From the NCBI RefSeq assembly GCF_021134715.1, contig NC_060024.1, forward strand, positions 496,001-560,000: DNA of 64,000 nucleotides. The letters run 5' to 3'. Shown here one piece after another: positions 46,517 through 57,313 of the stretch. The number at the start of each line of letters is the position of its first letter. Positions within the stretch are counted from its first letter, which is position 1. The translations under genes and the position numbers were made by a program. This DNA comes from Daphnia pulex. Its lineage: Eukaryota; Arthropoda; Branchiopoda; Diplostraca; Daphniidae. The notes under the pieces were generated by a model that had not been told where the DNA came from, searched no databases, and saw only the letters and a program-made list of their open reading frames with translations.

Positions 46517-48100
46517 CTTCTAATCAATTCAGAGAAACTTTCCTTGTCGCTTCTTCCGAAGACGATAAGTGATATTGTGCTGCTTTGCGAGAAAGCCTTG
46601 AATGCAGAATCAGTATAAGTAACGGGATATTGCAAAAATCTTGGGTAATTTCGAGTGGGCAGTGCAATTCATTCCATTTGCTCAGGCTCACTTCAGAGTA
46701 ATTCAGCAATTGTATATCGAGCATGTGAACCGGTTGAGTAAGAACTTCCAGTCTAAAATCATTTTCAGCGTTGAAGCCCGTCAAGATTTGAGTAAGTGGA
46801 AGGAAAATTTCGCCAGATGAAACGGGAAAGCTATTTCGGGAAGCATTCCGGATTTGATCATGTACTTCGATGCCTCACTCTCAGGCTGGGGGGGGGGGGC
46901 GGCGCTGAACGGGGCGTCGGCGAATGGCCCTTGGACTAGTTAAGACGATCGGCAAAAAAAGAGCTTGAGTTATTAGCGGCACTGTGGGCACTAAAGTCCC
47001 TTACGGCAGGTGCTTCCAATATTGCTATTCAGTTAATGTTGGATAATCGTACGGCTGTCGCTTATGTGTACAAATCTGGAGGGACGCACTCAAAAATTTC
47101 TGTACGATTGTGGCACGGATCGCAAGATGATGCGAAGATCAGTCGGCTGTCTACCTCCCGGGTGCTCTTAATATTCTTGCAGACCGGCTGTCACGGATGC
47201 GCCCCAATGTGAGCGATTGGATACAACTGATCCAACTGTCTTCCGTAAACTACAGGCCATTTTGGACCTACAAGAGGACCTGTTTTCTGCGAAATGGAAT
47301 CGACAGCTGGATCTCTTTACCAGCTGGCAGCACCAACCGGATGTGATGGCCGTGGATTCATTCAGCCTGAATTGGAGCCTCTTCCTGGGATATGCATTCA
47401 CTCCATTTTACTTGATTCACCGTTGCCTGAACAAAATAAAGAAGGATCGGGTGGAGATGATTCTGGTAGCCCTGATTTGGCAAGTGCAACCCTGGTACCC
47501 AGTTTTTATGAGTCTGGTGTGCGAGCCCCCTCAAATTTTGCCAAAATGGAACGGGGCGTGTCTGATCCGTCAGGATGTCCGCATCCGCTATAGTATCCAG
47601 TCGGACGTTGTCATTAGCCGCCTGAAGATTATCCGGGAACGGTATAAGGTTCTATGCATTTCGAAAGGAGTGGCATACCAGAAGGCGCGTGGAACGGTTG
47701 GCGTGCTTGGTGTCTTCGCCAGAGTGAAGATCCCTTGTCTCCTGGTTTAAATAAGGTATTAGATTTCCTAGCGATGTTATGTGAAGAAGGAAAGGCATAC
47801 AGAACGATAAACACTTGCCGCTCTATGTTGAGCTCTTCTTTGAAGGCCATTGATTGCTTTCATGTAGGGAAGCATTCGATGGTGATGAAAGTCATGCGGA
47901 GAATCTATAATGTTAAACCCCCAGCTCCTCCTCCTTCAGTACAATAATTTTTTTGACGTAAACGAGGTTTTAAAAATTTTGGATTGGCAGGCGAATTCAA
48001 AAACACCCTTTGCTAAGTTATGAAGTAAGATGGTAATGTTAATGGACCTGACTTCCCTGTGCAGAGTGTCGGAACTGGCCCAGGATGTAAGCCAAAGATG
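46509..48100 (+). pseudogene. DIRS element, RNase H and start of tyrosine recombinase
   Basis: It continues the RT cut at 43478: 'LGLLINSEKLSLSLLPKT', 'NVNRLSK'-type connection, RNase H 'DLIMYFDASLSGWGG' (46855-46900), 'LMLDNRTAVAYVYKSGGTHS' (47035-47095, one base altered), 'VYLPGALNILADRLSR' (47150-47200), 'VMAVDSFSLNWSLFLGYAF' and 'ALIWQVQPWYPVFMSLV' (47340-47520). The recombinase N-terminus is 'YRTINTCRSMLSSSLKAID' (47800-47860) and the first catalytic block 'LMDLTSLCRVSELAQD' (48035-48080). The distal recombinase with the catalytic Tyr is missing. A poly(G) slip at 46889 breaks the frame. Confidence 0.85.
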
Positions 48101-48344
48101 GATAAAAATGGCAAAGAGAAATATTTCGTTGTTTACAACAACACAAGAAGCAATGGCAAACGTCACTTTGGTGTAAGTTATTGGTTGCCTGTTTGTTATG
48201 GAACTTGAGCAATAACTAATTTAATTCTTGTAGAGCCATGTTCCCAATGGTGAACTAAATTATCACAAGAAATATAAAGATGCTCTAAGTGCTATAAAAG
48301 AACAGTCCAACATCCAATCTCCAATTGTATACAAGCAACCTTAA
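48093..48344 (+). CDS. Small two-exon ORF of unknown origin
   Basis: In a frame different from DIRS, exon one (at least 48093-48172) reads 'MDKNGKEKYFVVYNNTRSNG'. It ends with a strong GTAAGT donor. Exon two (48234-48344) follows a TTCTTGTAG acceptor and reads 'HVPNGELNYHKKYKDALSAI', ending TAA. The join is phase 0 and the residues look protein-like (aromatic and charged, no low complexity). I do not recognise it. It may be the tail of a host gene into which DIRS inserted, or part of the Gypsy leader. Confidence 0.4.
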
Positions 48345-48389
48345 AATAGGTCGTTATCACACAGGATGATTTGAATTATTGGGGTTTTA

Positions 48390-51300
48390 GTATGTGTATC
48401 GTGCATCGGCACTATTAAAACAAATGAAAACGAGAATCCCCCCGAATTTCTATCACAGGAGTTCGTCGTCGCTCAGGGAATCATCATGGAGGATTGCATT
48501 CCAGGTTTAGATGCCCTCTATGAGTACAAATTCGTGATCGATGGGTTTGAGAAGCGGGTATACCGGGTTAGAGAACCTTATCAATTTAATAACTGTGATA
48601 AAGTCAGAACCAGAGAGAGTAGAATGCGGCTCGGATCAGTGTATTGGATACAGCCAGTGCTCTATGACGAGCAGACAGAGACTGAGAGAGACTGACTGGC
48701 ATAGGGAGGGGGTCCTCTCCCATATATGGAGCCGACGGGTGCCGTGTTGCCAGATGGCATCATCACAATAACCGACTAGAACCGTTCATCGTGACAGGGG
48801 GAAAAGTCACCATACCTCCATTTTCGGCATGCTTAATGGAGAGCGGGGAGAATGGCGTCCAATTACCCCCGACACCACATTTCTTTTTAAGGGTAATCCA
48901 GGATAACCGACGGGTCTACGCATAGATCCTTTCATTTCGCAAGGGATAGAATTCGCCTTCCGATTAGTACTAGTAAATGAATCAATTAGAACTGTCAACC
49001 TTGCAAATACAACATCTCTGGGTCAAATCTCTTTTGTTAGGAACGAAACAGCAAGAATCGCATCTTTATTCACCAAAATCACGACACCTTATAATTTTGA
49101 GGAATGCCTTAAGGACATTCCAGAAGAATATCGGGAGAAACTCGGAACCGTACTAACCGACCATATCCGTCCATCATTCGTTCGCCTTTTCAGACTAGTG
49201 AACTGGGTCATACCGACTTAGTTAATTATGTCAGAGATACTCAAGGACAGGGTCCCATTCGACAGCGAGCCTATCGCTTCTCCCCCTACCAAAAGGAGGT
49301 AGCCCAGGAAATTATCGACAAACTTCTCCGGGACAAATTCATCCAACCTTCCCTCTCACCTTGGGCGGCCCCATCGTATTAGTGAAGAAAAAGATAGGAG
49401 AAATCTGTTTTTGCGTAGATTATATGAAATTTAATTCAATTTCCAAGAAATTTTCTTTTCCACTTCCCAGGATGACGATGACATGCTTAGCGGTCAAAAT
49501 GTTTTCTCTACATAATCGATCTTGCCTCCGGCTACTGGCAGATATAAATGGATCAAGAATCCAAGGAGAAAACGCCCTTTATCGTTTACAATAACGTATA
49601 TGAAAGGAATAGGTTAGCTTTTGGGCTAACTAACGCCCCAGGGACGTTTCAGCGATTGATGCATTTCGTGCTTAGAAGTGTTTTAGGAAAAAATTGTTTA
49701 GTGTATCTTGACGACATCATGGTGTTTTCAGAAAACCCGGAGGACTACTTCCGAAATCTAAAGCAAATCTTCGCCTTATTAGACGAGGCCAATCTAAAAA
49801 CGAAACTGTCGAAATGTAATTTTCTCCGCAAATCCGTACAATTTTTAGGGCATAAAATCTGACGGTGTAGCCCCTGATCCAGAAAAAGTAGTTTATTCAT
49901 AATTATGCCCAGCCGACTACCGTTGTCGAGATGCAATCCTTTTTGGGACTTGCGTCCTATTATCGTAGGTTTATTGAGAATTTTTTCACCATTGCTCATC
50001 CCCTTTTAAAACAGTCGAAAGGGAAACGTAAGGATAAGATCGTTTGGGGGGGGGAAGAAGAAATTGCTGCCTTTGAAAGCTTAAAGAATAGTTTAATAAC
50101 AGAACCCGTGTTAGCATATCCCGATTTCGCCAGGGAATTCATCATCTTCACAGACGCCAGTAACTACGGTGCGGGGGCTTTCCTGTCTCAAATGCACGAA
50201 AGGGAAATATCGACCAATTGCTTACGCCAGCCAACATTTCAAAAAAGCTGAGCTCGACTCCTCTACCATTGAGAAAGAAGCCGCTGCAGTCGTGTTCGGA
50301 ATTCGGATATTCCGACACTACCTACAAGACAAACCCTTCGTAATACTCAGTGGCCATCGCCCGTTGCAATAGTTAAAAACCTTCAAGGACGAAGGAGGAA
50401 GATTAAGACGCTGATCCATCATGTTAGTCAACATGAATTACACCATACGTTTCCGCCCAGGTCGAGTCAACGAAAATGCAGATTTTCTGTCTCAAACTCA
50501 AATATGGTCTGTAAGGGAAAAAGAAGTATCAGATAATCTGGTCCTTGTATGGGAACAGAGGGATGACCCACTCTGTAGTGACATAAGATATTTCTTAGAA
50601 CACGGAGAACTAAAAGACGGAAGCAAAGACCCGGTCCCTTGCTGGATGAAAGAAATCGGTCTGTACTTCATTAGGAATGACGTTTTGTGCCGGGATGGCA
50701 CCCTTCTCTCTCAGAAGAGAAGACGGTCATCACAAATTCAAGTAGTGGTCCCATTTCTTTTTACAAAGCAACTTTTGGAAGAATACCATGACTCACCTCT
50801 TTCCGGCCATTTGGCGACCAGGAGAAACCGCCTTAGACTCGAGGACAAGTATTATTGGCCTTCTTTAGTTGACGATGTAAAGAAATATTTTCATTTATGT
50901 ACTACTGTGTGTGCCGCTCAACGCCGTTCAACGTTTGCAGACATTTCTAAATCCATTGAAATTAACCCATCGACCGTTTGAAGTATTAAAATTAGATTTT
51001 TAGGTCCTGTCACACCTCCTTCCCTAATGGGAAACGCTTATATTTTGGTGATTACCGATTTTTTCACAAAATGGGTTGTAGTTGTACCTCTAGCAAACAC
51101 TACCGCCCTAGTGACGGCGAAAGCCTTAGTGGATAAGGTAATCTTGTACCATGGCCCTCCTCGAACGGTGGTCAGAGATAGGGGCTTCAATTTCACCTCC
51201 AAATTATTCACATCCTTCTGCAAAACGCTAGACATTAAGTACCTCAAATTGACCGCATACCACCTTCAAACTAACGGCCTTGTGGAACTGTTTAATCGGA

Positions 51301-52015
51301 CCATGATGGATATGGTACGTAAATACCTCAGAAAGGTTTTTGCGAAATGGGAAGATGCCTTGCCTAGGTCCAATCGCCTTTGCTTACAGGAACTCCGTTC
51401 ATTCATCAACTAACGAAACACCGTATTTCTTAAATCACGGCCGAGATCCCGTCCTCCCCATTGACCCATTCCTACGCGTTCGAAATCACATTAGTACCCT
51501 CAAACTATAAGAGTCAATTAATGCAACGTATTCACCAGGCGTTTCAATTGGCGAAGCATATTATGTGGAAAGCGAGACAACAACTACAACAACAACAGTA
51601 CAATAATCGAGCACAGGAACTGTTGTACGAAATCGGAGACAGAGTATTATTAACAATGAAGACTCCGCTGATAAAGACTAGTAAAAAGCTTATTCCTCGG
51701 TTTATCGGACCATATCGGGTCACAAAGGTTTATCTAAACATCACGGTAGAAATTCAGGAGTATACAGGTAAACAGACACAATTAGTACACGTGAACCGTC
51801 TCAAACCCTTGTGCGAGTCCATGATTTGGAGGGACCTGCCCCACGTTACCTTGGATACGGTCGACAGACCACTACCCGACCTTAATCGATCCTCGTCTTC
51901 AGAAACTGACACGAACTCACCCCCGCTGTCCCCCGTCCCCAATCATAACATGTCTCCTAATGCATCATTTGAACTTTTGATGATGTTCCAAACAAAGTAT
52001 TCCTGTCCTCCCTGA
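48390..52015 (+). mobile_element. Gypsy (Ty3-like) element, pol, 5' truncated
   Basis: Order: protease end and linker ('MEDCIPGLDALYEYKFVIDG', 48486); reverse transcriptase ('YRFSPYQKEVAQEIIDKLL', 'DYMKFNSISKKFSFPLPR', 'LAFGLTNAPGTFQRLMHFVL', 'CLVYLDDIMVFS', 49260-49740); RNase H ('MQSFLGLASYYRRFI', 'FIIFTDASNYGAGAFLSQMH', 'YASQHFKKAELDSSTIEKEA', 49931-50300); integrase H2C2 finger ('YHDSPLSGH'..'CTTVCAAQR', 50780-50930); catalytic core ('LVITDFFTKWVVVVPL', 'VVRDRGFNFTS', 'NGLVELFNRT', 51040-51300); and the GPY/F-type end 'FIGPYRVTKVY' (51700). Gag and the 5' LTR are missing. Frameshifts and stops at about 49200, 49590, 49860, 50250 and 51410 inactivate it. Confidence 0.93.
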
Positions 52016-52151
52016 CTCTCAAAACATTCGTGCTCCCCCCAACACCCCTGCGGATCCATCGACCGCAACTATCGATAACCCCCTCCCCAACGTGAAGGTC
52101 TCCGACCACGTCACCTCTTGAAAACTGTCTTACCATAAGTGAAATATTATT

Positions 52152-53045
52152 GTGCTTTCGTTTCTGTCTAGATTGCTCTCAGTGTTGGCTCTCATCCTCC
52201 TTTTTCCTGGTCCCCTTACTGCTTTCAATGCAACGGTGTGTGAGTGTAACAATGCAACGAACTTAGGATTCCTGCAATTCCCCGAGGATGAGTGCAAATA
52301 CGAAACCGCCTGTGCGCCTCCTAGTCATGTGAGCTACATTTTGTACTCCACGATTCCAGAAGTGAAACGTTTCGCCGGCCATATTTGTTTCATGTGGGTG
52401 TCGACCACTTCAGCTTATAAAAGCTTCATGCAGTGGAATACAATGACGCATAGCAGAACACCCATATAAGTAGACGAAGCGGCATGTCAGAGAATGAGAG
52501 ATACGCGGGCCTGCAGAAGTAAACCGGTGTAGGTTGCTGGCAACAATGTTTTTTCATTAGAAGGGTACCCATTTGTGGAAACAACTTTGCTTCGCACAAC
52601 GGTAGAGAAAACAACGAACTGTCACTTAGAAGAGGTGACTCTTCAATCGGAGTGTCCCAACTGTACCATTAGCTCACCCCTCGGCGACATCCAGGCGCAG
52701 CAGCTGCATCTTCCCATCAAAACCTGGTGAACTTTGTATGAGACGATACCTGGAAGGAAATGCAACCCTGCCAGCTTCGGATCGTCGAACAAGGCAATGG
52801 AGTACGATTCTCCGAAGCCAACTCGACATCCCTCCGTGTTCGAGATCCCCACAAGCAACTGGATTTCCTCTACCTTCCAATCAAAGTCACAGTTTGCTCA
52901 TTGCCCAGCAATCTCTCCAACTACCACGCCGTCCTAGGAATAGATAAAGTAGCCATTGCCGTTGAAGTCATCTCTGACAATAGCAAAAATGGACTAATCA
53001 TGAAAATTGCACAGGCAATCAATTCCTTTGGAAAAACTATTTAAA
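52152..53045 (+). pseudogene. Envelope-like third ORF of the Gypsy element (broken)
   Basis: About 140 bp after pol an ORF opens with a signal-peptide-like start ('LLSVLALILLFPGPLTAF') followed by a Cys-rich ectodomain with N-glycosylation sites (NATVC, NATNLG) and regularly spaced cysteines. Coding resumes in other frames to about 53045. A stop at 52467, further stops near 52530 and 52730 and frame changes interrupt it. Position after integrase, signal peptide and Cys pattern fit an envelope gene, as in errantivirus-type Gypsy elements. Which viral glycoprotein class it derives from I cannot say. No transmembrane anchor or LTR was identified downstream. Confidence 0.55.
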
Positions 53046-53299
53046 TTACGTCTCATCTAACACGTGCCGAAATTGTGGGTGCATTTTGGCGTCAACTATA
53101 GTTCAACTGTAGTTGATGAAATGATGTTTAAAAACGCAGAGAACACCAACAGCTTCTTCTTCTTTTTCATTCCCGCACATCTCCCACACCCATATTTGGA
53201 TGCTGTTTCTTGTTTTCTTTGAACCATTCAGAAGTGAAAACATCATCACCTGCCCAAGGAGTCTGCCGTCTCCATTTTCTCTTTCAAATAGGCACCAGT
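53046..53299. other. Spacer with small inverted repeat
   Basis: No gene seen. A short hairpin CAACTATAGTTCAACTGTAGTTG lies at about 53093-53116. No Gypsy 3' LTR could be matched by eye because no 5' copy exists to compare. Confidence 0.4.
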
Positions 53300-53399
53300 T
53301 AGTCAGACGAATGGTTCGCTTCTCAACCCGTTGAAAAACTTAAATTTTTTTCTATTCAAATCCTCAGATATTTGACGAAATCGCAAAACACGATCAGAG

Positions 53400-56300
53400 C
53401 TAAATTTGCGTAATCTGTCCTGTAACAACCAAACAACTGTTCCTTTTTTGAATACTTTTCTCATTTCCAATTTGGTCAAAGACTTTGCCATATCTAGAAT
53501 TTTCTAAATTGCAGTTTCGCAAGTGAGAAAAGTCTTTCAGATCTGCTTCGCCGACGGTCCACAAAGTTGTAACGAACGCTTCGATTTCTGACTGATCTAG
53601 CATCTGCGGAAGTTGTGCATCATCCAGGAATCCATCTTCTAGCGGATTGTTCAACAGTTCATCGTCATTGGTCTCTTTCAATATAAAATCAGTGCTAGCG
53701 CTCGATCCTGGCTGGCTGCTTATGGGTTCTGACAGCAGTTTCTCTTGTAGGCTCTCTCCCAACTGTTGGTCAAACATGAAAGATTTCGAGATTTTTCCTA
53801 AAGTTTCTCCAGGTTTGATCAAGCCTAAAAAATCAACGTGTTTTAAATAAAGCAATATCCCTCTTGAAATAGATGAAATTTTATATACCAAATGCGAGGA
53901 AGGCTGTCTGAACATCAGATTTGGCTTTCAATATTTCAGTCAATATTTCGTCAATTGACGACATCTCCAAAGAAGGTGATTCCTTTGCATCCACCATCCA
54001 AAGCCGTCTGCCTTCTGCAAATGATAGGCCTAATTCTTTACCACGACTAGATAAAAGAAGAGCAGCATCCGCCTTCCGGCACTTCCACTCGCTGCATTCC
54101 ACCGATGTAACATTTACTTGCGTGCACTCCATTGGACTAAGCGATCGAAGGAGTCGAAAGAAATTTTCAGCAGATTGATTTCCAAAAAGCCACGGTAAAA
54201 GCAGATGAGCTTTGTTTTCTCTCTTCAGTCTAATGAGAATCATAACTAGGCTGTGTGCGTTAATTTCAACACAGAGATAAACATTCGACGACACAAAATT
54301 ATGTTCGAGTGTGTAAGAAGGATTTGCGACAATCCAAGACCTCCAACACCGAAGACCGAAAGCGACGAACCAAATCCGATAAACGCGACTTAGTGGGGAT
54401 AACTTTGGATCCAAAAAACTCGAGGTGGAATATAACATTAGCTTAAAGAAGAAGCGTGTTGCGTCTGATCCTACGACAGAAATAACAAATGTGTAATTCA
54501 AGCACTATAATTTCCGAAAAATAATCTAACATTCTTTCATACCAGGTACGTGCTGCTCCAATAGATCTATGACATTTTGTTTGCACAGCCTTTCAACCGA
54601 CGGATAGTTCATTTTGTCTTTAAGGTCTACATCGCAATCGCGCAAACCATGTTTGTCTTTTCCAACTTTATTTCGCAATAGGGTACACGCACGTAAAATA
54701 AAATTTTTTTGTTTTTATCTAGCCCAGGGTAATTTTTAGCTGTTCCTTTAATAATCGATCGAGATGTTGATCTATGATCGAGATCTTTAATCTTGATCGA
54801 TATTCTATCAATCGATTATTAAAGGAACAGCTAAAACTGACTCAACAGCTGTTCGTCTGCATTGTTTGGGGCCTTAATTAGGCTCCTCCTACCAAAGATG
54901 GCTGAACAGCCAAATTTGAGAAGGAGGAGCCTAATACAACTTTAAACTTAAATATCTCGTGAAATAAATTTTTTCGAGGTAACAAACCTCTAGAAAAAAT
55001 GATCCCCGTAAAAATTTACCCTAGGCTAGATAAAAACAAAAAAAAATTATTTTACGTTCGAGTACCATATTCGTCTAAGTGAACTCTAGTCGCGAAGTAG
55101 TTTCCTAATGGGTAGAATTTTTCTAAACTAGCTGTTTTCAAAAATCTAGTTGTTGGTTTTGCTCCTAAAAGTTGGGTATCTTGAATGAAAAAGGAAACCC
55201 AAAGGGATAGTATGCACAGAAAATAGAAGCCCAGCCTTCTTCCAATCTTAGGTCAAAGTAGAGTAATTTTCAACGCACAAAAAAATTATAGAAGTAGTAT
55301 ACTAAGCTCAACATAAGAACGAATATTTGTCAGAAATACCATTTGGTTGAGAAGTCCATCCAAGATGAGATGATAGCCGCTCGAATTTAAGTTCCCTCGC
55401 ATCTCCGTCGGAAGCATAAGTAAGAACTTCAAAATCATTTCTTTTAAGATGATTGCATACTGTTTCTAGTCGGTGTTTCAGATCTTCTGCCGTAAACGAA
55501 CCGTCACTCGAATACATCACGATTCTAAATGCTGGGGAATAAGCTGCAATAGGTTGTGCCATTATCACCATAACAGTTTGCGCCAGTTTGTATTTGTCCC
55601 CCATCACTCTAACAATATCACCGAGAGTTTTTAGAACACCAAGTTCAGAATCAGACAGCCCATTTTCTTTCAATGGGTAGCTGTAACCCACTAATGAATT
55701 AGACTGGTTTAAGTATTAAATTTTGCTGACCATGCTGGTCTGGTCTTCAGACAAAGAAACGAATTTTCAATACTGTTTTTCTCTAGATAGTAGACAAGAT
55801 TTTTTTAATTAATTTCTCCCTCGCGAACAGATAGATATAATTCTGCGAAGCGCCAGTTCACTGTACGAAATGACGGCATGGCACTGTTGGCATTTGCATG
55901 AAGGAAGTCGTAATATTTAATTCCGCCTAGTAGCAATGTAAACATTGCAAACTCCACAACCAAAGGATCCTTAAACCGATACCCATTAGGTTTGGCGGAA
56001 GACTGCCTTACATATATTTTGTTACTTTTGTGGGAAAGATGACGTTAGGGGTGATGTTTTTAGTTAAATAAAATGTACTTGATGGGCTACCGAAAGGTTA
56101 AAGAGCCGATGGAAAATCAGCGATCCAGAAACTTGGTTAATCCTGGTAGGTGAGATTCTGTACAAGATAAATTTATTGTTAAGCTTACCTGCTGATTAAA
56201 TAAATTTTTACAAATAAATTGACAAAAACAAATATCGCTGCGGTTCAGCCTCGGATGCAGAAGTACATTGTCCCGGAAGAAATCCGGGATAATAATAAAA

Positions 56301-57023
56301 TTACTATATGCGTTGAATAAATCTATTGTGCGTAAATACCTTGAACTCCATGCACAATTTTAACACGATTTTGAAAAGAATTTGCCTTCCAGTTTCCTAA
56401 GCGAATATATATTTGCATTTTGACTTATGGGCATTGCTTACATTTCAATTGGTTACGTCGTTCATCAACTTCATAGTCTTCGTTAGTGTAATTATTAGTT
56501 GCCAACCGCGTATTTGCCAACCACGAACTAAGATATTGCGTGAGATTTCTCTTAGGGGTTTGTATTGAACCTGAACTGTCATTTTTGGTACTGCTTCCCG
56601 CTATTGTCTGATCAGTGCTGGCACTAGTTGATGAAGAAACTGGTTGGCTCAATTTTCTTCTTTTCCCACCCAATGGGTATGAGACATGAATGGTTTTGTC
56701 AAATTCCTTGACGTACGTGGCAGCTATATTAGCCGCTGCAGAAATCTCGTCCTCTTTCCCGACGAAGAATACAAATTTTGGGGATTTCTCCAGTACACTA
56801 CACCGAACGTTTTTTTCTTTTCTTCATCCGTCATATCAACTAAGTTGCTATGTGAAGCCATAGTATTTTGCACGTATGACTCAATGCGCCTGATTTTTGT
56901 AGAATCAATTTGCGATATTCCACGAAAAGATGTGTAACCCACTTGTTTCAAAATATGAAGCACATGTGATGATAAGCTAGCACCGGCTTTACACAAAGTT
57001 TCAAAAGGATCTTCGTGCTTCAT
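53400..57023 (-). pseudogene. Unrecognised multi-exon gene family, interrupted by a MITE
   Basis: Blocks on the minus strand: 56724-57023 ('EDPFETLCKAGASLSSHVLH', 'KIRRIESYVQNTM'); about 56640-56790 in a shifted frame; 56425-56673 (Ser/Thr-rich, ending in a CxxC); 55308-55691 ('VMVIMAQPIAAYSPAFRIVM', 'VLTYASDGDARELKF'); 55080-55150 ('FLKTASLEKFYPLGNYFATR'); then, beyond the MITE, 54550-54675 ('KDKHGLRDCDVDLKDKMNY'); 53881-54501 ('VYLCVEINAHSLVMILIR', 'PWLFGNQSAENFFRLLRSLS'); and 53400-53830 (acidic C-terminus). I recall similar proteins ('DGD-RELK' .. 'F-QPCE-FFR--RS') from cnidarian and crustacean genomes without known function. They may be domesticated or transposon-derived. Frameshift near 56770 and the MITE argue for a pseudogene. 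Confidence 0.55.
54676..55071. mobile_element. MITE copy 2, about 396 bp, internally inverted
   Basis: It shares the terminal CAATAGGGTACACGCACG inverted repeats and all interior hairpins with the copy at 30181, but in opposite internal order: the TTAATAATCGAT palindrome comes first and the AGGAGGAGCCT hairpin second. The right terminus has drifted (GTACCATATT). It also carries an extra GATCGAGATCTTTAATCTT segment and an extended AGCTGTTCCTTTAATAAT arm. It lies between two coding blocks of the unrecognised gene. Confidence 0.88.
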
Positions 57024-57313
57024 GTTGCAGTTGTTGTACCTGCTCGCAAAACTGTTACGCAGAGATGCACACGGTTCCGACAGACTGTTTTGTTTTTATT
57101 AAGGGCGCTTGTATCGCGGCATTTCCTAGCACTTATTTACTTATGGCTAAAAAGGTAACATTCCCTTCCTTCCTTTTGTTTTCCTCCCCCGTATAATTCT
57201 CCTTTTTCGTTTCCTTTTATCTTGTTTTACCCCTCTTACAATAATTTTCCAAAAACAACAAAGTTCTTCCCTTTTTCCCTTTTCTGCCGGGGAAAGTTCC
57301 AAAAAAAGTTCTA
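57024..57313. other. LINE 2 5' region, pyrimidine-rich
   Basis: C/T-rich plus-strand DNA (57170-57290, runs of TTTTCC and CCTTCC) leads into LINE 2 ORF1. It is probably LINE 5'UTR plus the promoter side of the minus-strand pseudogene. No ORF. Confidence 0.4.
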
